Source: Nonomuraea dietziae (GTDB taxonomy: Bacteria; Actinomycetota; Actinomycetes; Streptosporangiales; Streptosporangiaceae). Taken from it: 64,000 nt of DNA. This document shows positions 16,918 through 26,379 of this stretch, piece after piece. The notes under the pieces were generated by a model, which ran no database searches, had not been told where the DNA came from, and worked only from the letters and a program-made list of their open reading frames with translations. Position numbers and translations under genes: made by a program. Position 1 is the first letter of the stretch, and each line of letters opens with the position of its first letter. The stretch covers positions 124,001 through 188,000 of the forward strand of contig NZ_JACIBV010000003.1 in the NCBI RefSeq assembly GCF_014195505.1. Reading direction: 5' to 3'.

Positions 16918-18543
16918 ATGAACCGCATTCCCTTAGGCAAACGCGGCTGGATGATCCTCGCGGCCGTCCTTGCTGTGGGCTTGATCGGCTCCGCCGGTCT
17001 GGCCATCGCCAATCCGTACGGCAGCGTCAGCAACGAAGAGACCTGCGCCGTCTGGGACACCCCTGGAACCCCGCGATATCAGCAGTGCCTCGATAACCTG
17101 AACGTCGACGGACAGAGCGGCCTGGTCCCTGGCTCCCAGCCAGGCACCAGCATCACACCTACCACCTCCGCCACCTCCTCCGACGGCAACTCCAACCCGC
17201 CGAACTACTTCTGCCTCGATGCCAGCAAGAGCCACTACGCCTCCACCAAGCGCATCAAGGGCTGTGAGAACGAGCTCGTGTGCCTCTGGCAGCCGTCCGA
17301 TCGCAAGTACCACTGCGTCGACGGCAGCGGCAAGTCCGTCGATCCGCCGGGCGGTATCTGCCAATTGGGCCGCAACCCGCACTACGCGTGCGCCGACGAC
17401 CAGGTGGTCTCCGTCATCAGGCCTGAGATCGGCGAGCCCACCTCGTCGCCACCGGACACCCGTTCGACTATCCCGCCCACCCTGTCCAGCCATCCGGCGT
17501 TGGCCGACCCCACTATCCAACCGACGCAGGAGCTGACGGTCACCTCGCCGTCGCCCATACCCACCCCGACACCGACAGCCACCCCCACACCGACCTCGAC
17601 CATCGACCCCAGCGATCCGGTCGTCCAGGTGCTCGAGCAGGCCCGCACTCAGGGGCTGCGTATCTGGCTCGAGACCGACCTCGTCAAAGCCTGGAAACGC
17701 GGACCGGAGCAGCTGAAAGCGGCCGCTGAGAAGCTCAAGCTGTACGCCAACCAGCGGGGTGTCGTTGGTGTGAAGTTCGCCTACGACCTCGGGCTCAGGG
17801 GATTCGACGACGAAGCCCAGACGGTCGACCCTACTCGCCGCGTCGAATTCCTCACTAGCCGGATCCTCCAGTTCGTCACTGAGGCATCCCAGGCCCTGCG
17901 GGCGGCTTTGCCACCGGGCCGTCAGATCGCGGTAGACGTCGTTATCCCTGAACTAGGCTGCGGCTCGAACCAGCTGTGCGCACTAGCCATGCAGCGCGAC
18001 TATCCCCTACTCACCCTCGCCAACGTCGAGCGATACGTTTTGACCGGGGCCGTCGACGCCGTCAACATCGCAGGTAGCCAGTACGCTGCCTCCAAGATCC
18101 AGCCCGAGACCGCCGCCGTCACCAACTTCTGGCAGCGCTTCCGGCTGCTGTCATGGAAGACGCGCATGCCTGGCCTCTACATCGGCAGCCGCGAGATCGG
18201 TCTCGCACACGCCGGCCCTGACAGGCAGATCGCCGAGGCAGACGCCGACCGCTTGGTCAAGGAGCGGGTGGACGAGCCGCTCCGCACCGGAGCTGACCAG
18301 GTGATCTTGTGGACCTGGAAGCAGACCTTCGACCCGGATGGTGATGGACCAGCCGAAAGGCAGACCTGGCGTCTAGCCGATCAAGGTGCCCGGAGCAACA
18401 GCATCTTGACTGCCCTAGGCAAAGCTCGCAGGCCTTTGCGGCTGGCCGTCACCTACAACCCCCGCGAACAGGAGACGAACATCGCCAGCGACGTCAAGGC
18501 GATCGCCGACATCGCCTCCGCGATCTACATCTTTGTCCCATAG
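16918..18543 (+). CDS. Exported protein with repeat-rich linker and large C-terminal domain, function unknown
   Basis: 541 aa from the ATG at 16918, which has AGGAG five bases upstream; a GTG at 16816 would only add a polar leader. A signal peptide (GWMILAAVLAVGLIGSAGLAIA) is followed by a Cys-containing region (residues 45-165, eight or more Cys), a Thr/Pro linker (PIPTPTPTATPTPTSTID), then a soluble alpha/beta domain from about residue 240 (VVQVLEQARTQGLRIWLETDLVKAWKRGPEQLKAAAEKLK ... AVDVVIPELGCGSN). The rhythm of strand-helix units recalls a TIM-barrel glycoside hydrolase, but I cannot assign a family. Confidence 0.65.
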   Translation: MNRIPLGKRGWMILAAVLAVGLIGSAGLAIANPYGSVSNEETCAVWDTPGTPRYQQCLDNLNVDGQSGLVPGSQPGTSITPTTSATSSDGNSNPPNYFCLDASKSHYASTKRIKGCENELVCLWQPSDRKYHCVDGSGKSVDPPGGICQLGRNPHYACADDQVVSVIRPEIGEPTSSPPDTRSTIPPTLSSHPALADPTIQPTQELTVTSPSPIPTPTPTATPTPTSTIDPSDPVVQVLEQARTQGLRIWLETDLVKAWKRGPEQLKAAAEKLKLYANQRGVVGVKFAYDLGLRGFDDEAQTVDPTRRVEFLTSRILQFVTEASQALRAALPPGRQIAVDVVIPELGCGSNQLCALAMQRDYPLLTLANVERYVLTGAVDAVNIAGSQYAASKIQPETAAVTNFWQRFRLLSWKTRMPGLYIGSREIGLAHAGPDRQIAEADADRLVKERVDEPLRTGADQVILWTWKQTFDPDGDGPAERQTWRLADQGARSNSILTALGKARRPLRLAVTYNPREQETNIASDVKAIADIASAIYIFVP

Positions 18544-18602
18544 AACGCCCAACACGAAAGGCCGGGATCACCGACGTTTGATGGCGACCGGCACTTGCCG
18601 TC

Positions 18603-18674
18603 CCGAGCTAGTTCGTCCGGCCGGTCTCTGTGTGTCATATCGCAAGCGAAGACCGACCGGACGAACTAGCTCGG
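18603..18674. repeat. 25-bp inverted repeat with 22-nt loop between convergent genes
   Basis: Arms 18603-18627 and 18650-18674 read CCGAGCTAGTTCGTCCGG followed by CCGGTCT or, inverted, TCGGTCT; only one mismatch in 25. No T-tract is present. It lies between the 3' ends of the exported protein gene and the RHH/ParB-like gene, so a bidirectional terminator is the simplest reading; a partition or recombination site is also possible. Confidence 0.75.
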
Positions 18675-18716
18675 ATGCATGACATCGGCTGCGTCACCTA
18701 CTTGAGGACACAGCCA

Positions 18717-19703
18717 CTACATCATCAGAGAGGGGGCGCTCCTGCCCGGCGCTGGGTCATCGTCAAGCAGATAGGCCTCCACCGCAACGGAAACCAGCGT
18801 GGAGAGGTGCTCGGCGCCTGTGTCCTCGACTAGGCCGTGGAGGATGTCGAGCTCGGCAGGGCGGAACTGCACGGGCCACAGCACCCTGCGGATGCCTGGT
18901 TTCGACTTCGATCGCAAGTTTCTGCGAGGAGGAAAGCGCGATCCGTTCGGACGGCTCACCTCCAGGCGCGCTCGCACGAGGAAGGTCAGCATGTTCTCGG
19001 CCAGGAAGTGGTCGATGGCGTCCATGGCGAGCTGGGCGTACTCGACGCCTTCGACCCGGCTCATCACCCGCGCCCGTTCCTTCGCCTCCGGCTTGACGTA
19101 GATGCTGACCTGCTCGGGCGTCTGGTAGGAGCTCGATGCACTGGTCTCCACGGGCTTGGATGAGGGCCGTGGGCTCGGCTGGACCGTGGGGCGGACGGGC
19201 TGCGGCCGAGTCCTAGGAGTTTGTGAAGGGACGACAACGGTTGCCGGCGATGTCGTGCGCGGTGCCGGATCGGCGAGGTCGGCCGACATCGGTTGAGCAC
19301 GGCGCAGCTCCGGGTCGGCCCGTGGAGTGGGAGCTGGAGAGGACGGCTGCACCGGTGAGGCCGCGGGAGCAGGCAGTGTGTGCGCGGCAGGGGCCGAAAC
19401 CTCTGGCGGGGGTGTCGGTGAATCGTCGACCGGACTATTGGCCTCAGGGGCAGGCTCCGGTGTGGGCGGCGCCTCAGGCGGCTCGGTTTCGACACGCTCG
19501 ACCACGGGCTTTGCTTCGGCACGCTGCACCGGCGCGGGCGCCGGTTGCGTGCTCTCCGGCGTGGCGGCGAGTTGCTCTGTGCCTCGGTCAGACGGTTGGG
19601 CGACGAGCGTCGACAGGCCACTCTGCCCGCGCTTGCCACGTGCCCGAGTCATCCCCCCCAACTTGGGCGTGGGAGGCTTGTCGTCAAAGAACTCCGTGGT
19701 CAC
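18717..19703 (-). CDS. RHH-type partner of ParA with long Pro-rich linker
   Basis: A 328-aa protein in three parts. Residues 1-195 are a disordered Pro/Ala/Glu linker. Residues about 200-240 (EQVSIYVKPEAKERARVMSRVEGVEYAQLAMDAIDHFLAENML) look like a ribbon-helix-helix DNA-binding segment. The C-terminal part (VLWPVQFRPAELDILHGLVEDTGAEHLSTLVSVAVEAYLL) repeats a similar strand-helix-helix pattern. GTG start overlaps the parA stop (GTGA), so the two are co-translated. It probably binds the centromere in place of a classic ParB; no ParB/Spo0J domain is seen. Confidence 0.65.
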   Translation of the reverse strand: MTTEFFDDKPPTPKLGGMTRARGKRGQSGLSTLVAQPSDRGTEQLAATPESTQPAPAPVQRAEAKPVVERVETEPPEAPPTPEPAPEANSPVDDSPTPPPEVSAPAAHTLPAPAASPVQPSSPAPTPRADPELRRAQPMSADLADPAPRTTSPATVVVPSQTPRTRPQPVRPTVQPSPRPSSKPVETSASSSYQTPEQVSIYVKPEAKERARVMSRVEGVEYAQLAMDAIDHFLAENMLTFLVRARLEVSRPNGSRFPPRRNLRSKSKPGIRRVLWPVQFRPAELDILHGLVEDTGAEHLSTLVSVAVEAYLLDDDPAPGRSAPSLMM

Positions 19704-20728
19704 GCGTAGGCCTCCGCTTCCAGTTCGAGCGCCCTCTTAATGATCTCAGCGGTCGCTTCCTCCATCTCGATGGCGGAGGTCTCGGCGGACTCGGAGCTGA
19801 GCGTCAGCTGGTGCTGCTTGGCATGGGTCTTCCAATCCGGCCCGGCCGTCAAGTCGGCCAGTTCCGCGAACACACGCCCGTGCTTGCGGCATTGATCGGC
19901 GACGTTCACAGCCCGGGTGATCACAGTTTGGAAGATCGGAATACCCGAGTCGCCGAGAACTTCGGCGATCTCGCGTCGCTTCTTGGCGAGGAAACCGATC
20001 TCCTTGACCCCAATCACCTCGCCATCGTCGTCCCGGACCTTGCGCAGATGCTGGCGGTCGAAGCCGAACAGCAGCACTCCTAGGGGGGTAAGCGCCGGGT
20101 TGAGCCGCGTGGCGACCTCGAAGACCTCGCTCACGCCTTCGAGGCCCTGGATCGCTCCTTGATCGAAGCAAACGGGAATGAGCACGTATTCGGCGGCAAC
20201 GGCCGCTAGGTGCTGCAAATCGGCGAGGTTAGGAGGACAGTCGATCAGAATCCACTCGTACACAGGCGCCACATCCGCCAGAGCCTGAGCCAGGCTCAGC
20301 AGGACCTCCCGACGGGGGTCGATGGACCGTGTGCCGATCATGGACGCGGTGATTCTCTTGAGGATCTTCCCCCCTGGCACGACATCCAGCTGAGGTCGCA
20401 CGTCCCTAATGATGTGCAACGAACCCGTGCCTTCGACAACGTCGATCACGCTCTGCCCCTCGTCGTCGCCGGGCTTGCCCTGATGGCCTAGATCCAGTCC
20501 GAGATTGCCCTGCGGGTCAAGATCGATGGCTAGCACTCGTTTGGCCGAGCCCGCGCTGTGTAGAGCGGCCGCCAGCTGAGCCGAGATATTGGCCGTCGTG
20601 GTCGTCTTGCCTGCTCCCCCCTTGTTGTTGAGGACGATCATCACGCGCCTCAAGCTCGGACGGATCGTCTCAATGATTTCTTGGGGGTTTGGAGCCTGAC
20701 TCGATGTCGCAGTGTGGGGGAAGGTCAT
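19700..20728 (-). CDS. parA: ParA-family partition ATPase
   Basis: A 342-aa deviant Walker ATPase. The P-loop is NNKGGAGKTTTTANISAQLA near residue 34, followed by LAIDLDPQGNLGLDLG and WILIDCPPNLADLQHLAAVAA. Such proteins move plasmids or chromosomes by ATP-dependent binding to the nucleoid. AGGAGAG stands eight bases before the ATG. The gene is followed by the RHH partner; upstream lie an inverted repeat GAGAC-TTCCG-GTCTC (20819-20833) and an AT-rich island, candidate regulatory or centromeric sites. Confidence 0.92.
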   Translation of the reverse strand: MTFPHTATSSQAPNPQEIIETIRPSLRRVMIVLNNKGGAGKTTTTANISAQLAAALHSAGSAKRVLAIDLDPQGNLGLDLGHQGKPGDDEGQSVIDVVEGTGSLHIIRDVRPQLDVVPGGKILKRITASMIGTRSIDPRREVLLSLAQALADVAPVYEWILIDCPPNLADLQHLAAVAAEYVLIPVCFDQGAIQGLEGVSEVFEVATRLNPALTPLGVLLFGFDRQHLRKVRDDDGEVIGVKEIGFLAKKRREIAEVLGDSGIPIFQTVITRAVNVADQCRKHGRVFAELADLTAGPDWKTHAKQHQLTLSSESAETSAIEMEEATAEIIKRALELEAEAYA

Positions 20729-21179
20729 GGATCTGCTCTCCTGGGCATGCGGACGACTTGACAGAAGACCCCTCTGGGTAGCGGCGGGCTGAGCGACGGG
20801 CGGCCCGGCTGTCGAGATGAGACTTCCGGTCTCTTACTAACAGATCAGATGCATCCTTGGCACGCTTATCGCTGGCGTGTCGGAGATGTCACGCAAGGAA
20901 GTCCACGAGCGATCCATCCCCCGGGTGTCCTCCTGACGTTCCTCCGTCGCAGGTTGTGAATCCCAGGATGTCCCATCTTCGTGTACCGCTTAGCCATGCT
21001 GATCTCGGTCGCTTGATCTGAGACGAGAGCCATCAGTGAGAGTGTCCTTGTGGTCGGAGATCCATCCGTGCCCTCGAAGTGTCCGCAATCGCCTGAAGAT
21101 GCTGTGGCAGGGGCAGGGAGCAACCTCCTGGATCTTCTGTCCTTTTGTCCTGTGCTCGCACTGTGCGGGATGCCGTTCT

Positions 21180-21430
21180 GAAAGCCTGTTGACCTATTGT
21201 TCGTTATCCATGTTGGGCATCATGCAGGTAAGAATATTGTTAGATACTTTTGTAAATCTATTTTATTAGCATTTTTATTCCCTGCGGATGAACCTATCGG
21301 AGAAGTTATTGATCTTTATATGATCTTAGCTATCTTGAGGCAAATTTAAGCCACTATCAAAGAGAATATCTATGTCTCTATCAAGAATCCAGTTTGAGAG
21401 CATATCGGTACACCTATTACTCGTCCTGAC
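21180..21430. other. AT-rich island upstream of parA
   Basis: About 250 bp are strikingly AT-rich in otherwise very GC-rich DNA, with runs such as AATCTATTTTATTAGC and GATCTTTATATGATCTTAG, and recurring CTATCAA. No gene is readable here or elsewhere in 20729-21701. An AT-rich unwinding element of an origin, a centromere or simply foreign DNA are all possible. Confidence 0.5.
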
Positions 21431-21701
21431 CAGGGCTTATAGACCGAGAAGCGGTCAGGCTGCCATCTTATCGTGTCAGCAGTAGAGGGGCCAGGAAAAG
21501 CAAGAGAACCCCTTCTGTGGAGGCGCGTGATCCTGCGCGGAGCTCGACGCCTACGCTAAGACGAATTTCCTGCCCTCCGGATCTTTCGAGGTGCGATTGT
21601 CAGCGGAGAATGAACGCTAGTCCTGACCGGCCCACTGGAAGTCATGTCCGCCTGATCAATCCGAGGCCGAGGATGGCCCTCTTCCTTACCGCTGGCCCCT
21701 A

Positions 21702-22470
21702 GGGCGTGTCCGGTCGATCATGAATGAGATCGGTCGGGTGGAGCCCGTAGCCAGTCGATGATCTCGGCGATCGTCACCGTGGCGGCGTAGTGGGCGGCGA
21801 GCTTGTCATAGCGCGTGGCCACCGCGCGGAACTGTTTACGCCGGTTGAAGCCCCTCTCAACCTGGTTGCGGCGCTTGTAGTGGTCATCGTCGAAGGCGGG
21901 TGGGCGCCCACCTGAGCGGGCCGCGCCGCTTGCGGTTGGCCTGCTGGTCGCGGGGCTCGGGGATGGTGGTGCGGATCTGGCGGCGGCGTAGCAGGGCGCG
22001 GTTGGCCCGGCTGGAATAGGCCTTGTCACCGGTGAGGGAGTCGGGCTTCTTGCGCGGCCGGCCGATACCGCGCGGTCACGGCACGCGGATCCGGTCGAGC
22101 AGGACCGGCAGTTGACGGGTGTCGGCGGCCTGGCCGGGGGTGATGTGCGAGGCCAGTGACCGGCCGCGGCCGTCGGCGATCGTGTGGATCTTGGTGGTCA
22201 GCCCGCCGCGGGATCGGCCCAGCCCCTGCGCGGCTTGGGACTGCTGGGCGGTGAGCCCCCTTTTCGGGCTCCGGCGGCGTGCTGGTGAGCGCGCACGATG
22301 GTGGAATCGATCTGGCTGTTCCAGTCCAACTCGCCGCGTCGATCGGCCTCGGCCATGAGGGTTTGTTTGATGGAGACCCACATGCCGTCGGCGGTCCATG
22401 CGCGGAAGCGTTCGTAGCAGGTCTTCCAAGGACCGTAGCGTTCGGGCGAGCCGTTGGCCCCCCAAGGCAT
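21702..22470 (-). pseudogene. IS5-family transposase, frameshifted and 5'-truncated
   Basis: Family blocks occur in different frames: ERYGPWKTCYERFRAWTADGMW and IDSTIVRAHQHAAGAR near 22250-22440, LGRSRGGLTTKIHTIADGRGRSLASHITPGQAADTRQLPVLL near 22080-22230, and YKRRNQVERGFNRRKQFRAVATRYDKLA near 21770-21880. The conserved N-terminal LT(D)EQW region is missing. A terminal-repeat-like AGGGCGTGTCCGGTCG lies at 21701. Dead copy of the IS427-type group. Confidence 0.8.
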
Positions 22471-22474
22471 GGCT

Positions 22475-22924
22475 CTTCGACCCCGTCCAGGATCGAGCGC
22501 AGATCACCGTCGGTGAACCTGTCGGCGCCATCGCCCCCGTTACTCAGGGTTGCCGGTCGACCGCCGCGCCTCCACGCAGCTTGGGCAGGGCAGCCATTTG
22601 GAGGGCGATGCCGCAGGCTCCTCTGCGGAGGCCTCCTACCCCGCCAGGATGCCGCCCCCGGGGCCGATGGCCAGAAGCGCCTTCTCTGCGGCGGTCTGGA
22701 GCTTGGGACTGCGTACACGGGCAATCGGGATAGTGATCGTCCCGAATGGCCGGTTTCCCCGTGGAGCGCAGATGTCTGGCGATCTCGATTGGGACGCCGT
22801 CGACGATCGTCGTGACCACCAGTTCTTCGCCCGTGCCAGCGGACGCACACCTGCCGTCGGGCGTTGCTGGAAACAGACGAATCAAGATCGCAAGGCCTGC
22901 CACACCCCTCGCCAGTACTCCAGC
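22475..22924. other. No confident gene
   Basis: A minus-strand frame from GTG 22903 to 22544 (MAGLAILIRLFPATPDGRCASAGTGEELVVTTIVDGVPIEIARHL) starts 22 bp after the 266-aa gene and could be a small gene. It loses its protein-like character after about 60 codons, where another frame becomes better, so it is probably broken or spurious. Confidence 0.3.
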
Positions 22925-23725
22925 TCAGGCGTCGCCGAATCGGGCGCGGTGCTGGTCAGCGGCGAGTTGGGTCACCCGCGGCAGAAGATCTCCCAACTGC
23001 TCACGAAAAGCGGCATATCGACTGTGCTCAAGAGCCTCCACGATCTCCTGCACACACCAGCCGATCTCACGCAGCGTCGAATAGTGCGCAGGTGAGAGCG
23101 GCCATTCCATGGCTTTCACCTCCCGCCGCAGATCGATCATGCTTCCGGCCAGTTCGTCGTCGATGAGGTGATCGAACTTTGAGCGGTAAGCCACCAGTTG
23201 GGAGGCCGCCTCCCACAACGGCAGTGCGTGGTGGTCATACCACAGCGCTTCGGCAGACGCGACCGGCGGCGTGTAGCGCTTCGACGAGCGATGGGCGCGC
23301 TCTTGGCGCTCACTCCGGCCGAGCCCAAGCTTGGCCGCTCGGTGCCGAAGGATGCGATGCTCCACCGCCTGCCTGCTGCGCACATTCAGTGGAGATGCCA
23401 TGCGGATCATGGCGATCTGCATGGCACATCCCAATTCCAGCAGCTCATGCTCGAGACGTTCGGCCTCATCCGGACGGTGCGGACAGTAGACGCGCACATA
23501 TGCGAGCACCCACAAGCCATCGAGGACGTCGTTCGAGACCACCCAATCAGGTACTCGCCGACAAGTCAGTACATGACGGATGACCGCAAGCGGGTGTTCG
23601 ACAGGATCGTTAGCCAACAAGGCGGCGAGATCGGAGTCGCCCACGTCGCGCCGACGCTGTACGATCCGCTCAATGGCCTCCTGACCTGCTGTTTTACTGA
23701 CCCGAGGCTGTGCACGCTTAGGCAT
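22925..23725 (-). CDS. Unrecognised 266-aa protein with palindromic operator over its start
   Basis: A soluble, mostly helical protein without a recognised family. It begins with a basic tail MPKRAQPRVSKTAGQ; the central part contains CPHRPDEAERLEHELLELGCAMQIAMIRMASPLNVRSRQAVEHRILRHRAAKLGLG, and the C-terminus EIGWCVQEIVEALEHSRYAAFREQLGDLL. The start codon lies within a perfect 9-3-9 palindrome (23724-23744), so expression is likely controlled by a repressor at the initiation site, or the transcript is leaderless. It stands just outside the left end of the Tn7-like element. Confidence 0.6.
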   Translation of the reverse strand: MPKRAQPRVSKTAGQEAIERIVQRRRDVGDSDLAALLANDPVEHPLAVIRHVLTCRRVPDWVVSNDVLDGLWVLAYVRVYCPHRPDEAERLEHELLELGCAMQIAMIRMASPLNVRSRQAVEHRILRHRAAKLGLGRSERQERAHRSSKRYTPPVASAEALWYDHHALPLWEAASQLVAYRSKFDHLIDDELAGSMIDLRREVKAMEWPLSPAHYSTLREIGWCVQEIVEALEHSRYAAFREQLGDLLPRVTQLAADQHRARFGDA

Positions 23726-23744
23726 GTCAATAGTGTATTGACAT
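23724..23744. promoter_or_regulatory. Perfect inverted repeat overlapping a start codon
   Basis: ATGTCAATA-GTG-TATTGACAT, arms of 9 bp. The ATG of the 266-aa gene begins on its edge. The TTGACA in one arm could also be a -35 element pointing away from the gene. Typical dimension for a TetR, GntR or similar dimer. Confidence 0.7.
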
Positions 23745-23846
23745 TAATGATCATCCAAGGGGCCGATGCCTTCATATGACCCCCAGGTTGTCTGGCGGTC
23801 TTGAAGACGACAGTCCGTCACGGCAACTGGAAGTGGACATGGAAGC

Positions 23847-23868
23847 GCGTCATCGAAGTTGGCAGTAG
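23847..23868 (+). repeat. Left-end transposase-binding-like site
   Basis: GCGTCATCGAAGTTGGCAGTAG differs at one position from the inverted right-end B site (GTTGACAG against GTTGGCAG). It precedes the first TniQ gene by 33 bp. Outer sequence from about 23795 (ACGACAGTCCGTCACGG) probably contains the terminus. Confidence 0.6.
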
Positions 23869-23901
23869 CGGCTTGTACGGCAGGAGGTTCGGCCCGAAAG
23901 A

Positions 23902-25077
23902 ATGGTGGCGGTCTGGCCTCGGCGGCTGGCGCTGGTGGTGGCACCGGCGTACAGCGAGTCGTTCGCGTCGTGGGTGGATCGGATGGCCCTGCGGAACGGA
24001 TGTCCACCGAGGGCGATGGTCGAGGCGTTGGGGCTGGATGTACGCGCGGCGAGTGACGTCCGTTCACTGGCGTACGGCGTTGTCACAACGCTGGAGACGT
24101 GCAGGGCGATCGAGGCTGCAACTGGCGTGAGCTCTGAGACAGTGCGTGGGATGCACCTGGAGGTGTTCGACGGTTCGGTCCTGGATCTGGCAGGGGTCCG
24201 CGTGGGCGACGAGGAGTCAGTGCGCCGGGCCGAGGGCCGTGAGTGGGTGCGGTTCTTCGGCAGCCGGGTATGCCCGACCTGCCTTGCGGCTTCGGGCGGA
24301 GTGTGGCTGACCTGGTGGAAGCTGAGCTGGGCCGCAGTCTGTCCCGAGCATCGGACGCTGCTGGTGGACCTCTGCCCGAGATGCCGCGTGGCCGTGCGAC
24401 GAGGTCCCGCCGGCCAGCCTGCGCGTCTGTCTCGCTCACGGATGCCGGCTCCGTTGCGGTGCGGCGCACTTCTCAGCGGGGCCGTATGCGATCAGCCGAT
24501 TCCGCAGATCAGGACGAGCGTTGCGAGTCACGAACTCGCTGATCAGCAACAACTCGTGCTTGAGGTGGCGACGCGCCGTCGGCCTGCGCTGATCGCAGGT
24601 CAGGTGGTAAATGCCGGTCAGTGGTTCGCGGTCTTAAAAGCGACGGCGCTGCTGGCCCGGCTGGGGGTGCCGGAAGTTCTCCCTCTGCTGGATGCGCCTC
24701 CGAATAGTCAGGACGCGCTGGCCGCAGAGGCTGGTGGACAGCGGTGGAACCGGGCGGGCCCGGTGGGCCGCTTCGGGATGGCTCCCCGCACGGCGTTGGT
24801 GGCTGCGGGATTGCTGGCCACGGCTTCGAAGGTGGCCGCAGCGGAAGAGGAGTCGGAGCTGGTGGCCCGGTTGATGCCGCTGGCCACCGCCGCGCGAATG
24901 CGATGGAAAGAGCGTCGGCCGGATCTGTCGACGCCGATGGCTCTGCCGCCGGTCTTCACAGCAGCCTTGGATGCCGTGTCACCTTCGGCCGGGCGCCGAC
25001 GCGGCGCAGCGCGGCGGCGCGGCCGCAGCGTTCCTACCGGCCGGATGAGGCGGTGCGGCCGGGCCAGGTGGTCATGA
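23902..25077 (+). CDS. tniQ: TniQ-family protein, 5' copy, C-terminus probably lost
   Basis: TniQ proteins bind the transposition target and recruit the AAA+ regulator. The N-terminal motif PAYSESFASWVDRMALRNG and the zinc-ribbon CPTCLAASGGVWLTWWKLSWAAVCPEHRTLLVDLCPRC (about residues 125-160) are diagnostic. The first about 360 codons look authentic. After about 24985 the frame runs into Arg-rich sequence that is an out-of-frame reading of the TniA gene, so the true 3' end has been lost at a recombination junction. It starts 33 bp inside the left-end site. Confidence 0.7.
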   Translation: MVAVWPRRLALVVAPAYSESFASWVDRMALRNGCPPRAMVEALGLDVRAASDVRSLAYGVVTTLETCRAIEAATGVSSETVRGMHLEVFDGSVLDLAGVRVGDEESVRRAEGREWVRFFGSRVCPTCLAASGGVWLTWWKLSWAAVCPEHRTLLVDLCPRCRVAVRRGPAGQPARLSRSRMPAPLRCGALLSGAVCDQPIPQIRTSVASHELADQQQLVLEVATRRRPALIAGQVVNAGQWFAVLKATALLARLGVPEVLPLLDAPPNSQDALAAEAGGQRWNRAGPVGRFGMAPRTALVAAGLLATASKVAAAEEESELVARLMPLATAARMRWKERRPDLSTPMALPPVFTAALDAVSPSAGRRRGAARRRGRSVPTGRMRRCGRARWS

Positions 25078-26379
25078 TCGACGCCACCCCGCTGGACGTG
25101 ATCGCCTACGACCCGATCGGCGACGTCACGCACAAGGTGCACCTGGTGCTGGCGATCGACGTCGCGACCCGGACGCTTCTGGCCTGGCGGATGACGGTCG
25201 GCGACACCCGCGCGGTCGATGTGGTGATGCTGCTCAACGACGCGGTCACCCCGGAGCCGATGCGGCCCGGCTGGAAGCAGTCGCTGGCGTTCCGGATGCT
25301 GCGCCTGCCCATCACCCGCGAGGTCGAGCTGGAGGCGCGGCTGGAGCTGGCCGCGGCCCGGCCGGTGATCTGGCCGGAGCAGATCCTGGTCGACCACGCC
25401 AAGGTCAACCTGTCCGATGCGCTGCGAGGCCTGCCTGGATCTGGGGATCAACCTCGGGCTGGCCCGCAAGGCCAACCCGACCGACAAGGCCAACATCGAA
25501 CGCGCCTTCGGCACCGTCCGTGAGGATTTCGCCAAACACGTCGCCGGTTACAAGGGCTCCGACACCTCCAGCCGGGGCCGGCTGGTGGAGCACGCCGCTC
25601 GGTGGAGCCTGGAGGACCTGGAGGAGTTCTTCGCCGAATATGTGGTGGCCGTCTATCAGCGGCGGGTGCACTCCGGGCTGGTCGTCCCGGGGTTCCCGGA
25701 GCTGGAGCTGTCGCCGAACCAGGCTTATGGCCTGATGGTGGCCCGCTACGGCTACATCCTCTGCCCGCCGCAGTCGCACCATTACTGCAAACGGCTGCCG
25801 ATCGAGTACCGGACGATCCGCCCGGAGGGGATCCAGCTCGACTACCTCATCTACGATGATCCGGTCTTGAGCAATTATCGGCGGGCGCTCTCGCCGGTCC
25901 CGGGCAAGGGCCGGAAATGGCCGATCCGCTACAACCCGGGCGACCCCAGCCGAGTGTTCATCTTCCTCGAAGGCACCTGGCGGGTACTGTTCTGGACGCA
26001 TCTGCCGGATCCGGCCGTCCCGTTCACCGCGCGGATGGTCCAAGAGGCCCGCAAGCTCCTGCGTGACGGCGGGTTGCGGGAGCCGAGCCAGCAGAAGATC
26101 GCCGAGGCGCTGGTGGATCTGCAGCGCCGGATGGACGCGCCCGAGTCGGCGACCGCTCGCACCCGCCGCGAGCTGGTGCGGGCCCGCGAGGACGCCCGCG
26201 CCATCAAACGCGATCAAGCTCGCCTCCGGTTCGGTGAGCCCGAGGAGCCGCCTCCGGTGCTGAGTCTGGTCCCGCTGGCCGATGAGGAGCCGGCGGAGGA
26301 CGTGGTGGTGGACCTGTCCGAACTGGAGGAGTTCGAGATCTGGGATCCCGGCGCACCGCGAGGCCCGGACCGCGCATGA
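24985..26379 (+). pseudogene. tniA: TniA/TnsB-type DDE transposase, 5'-truncated and frameshifted
   Basis: A retroviral-integrase-type transposase is read in two frames. Frame one begins at about FGRAPTRRSAAARPQRSYRPDEAVRPGQVV and holds the first Asp in MIDATPLDV and the second in ILVDHAKVNLSDA. At about 25420 it shifts by one base into CLDLGINLGLARKANPTDKANIERAFGTVRED, which holds the Glu. It continues to VVDLSELEEFEIWDPGAPRGPDRA at 26379. The N-terminal HTH domains found in TniA are absent because of the junction with TniQ. The 3' end overlaps TniB by four bases. Confidence 0.8.
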
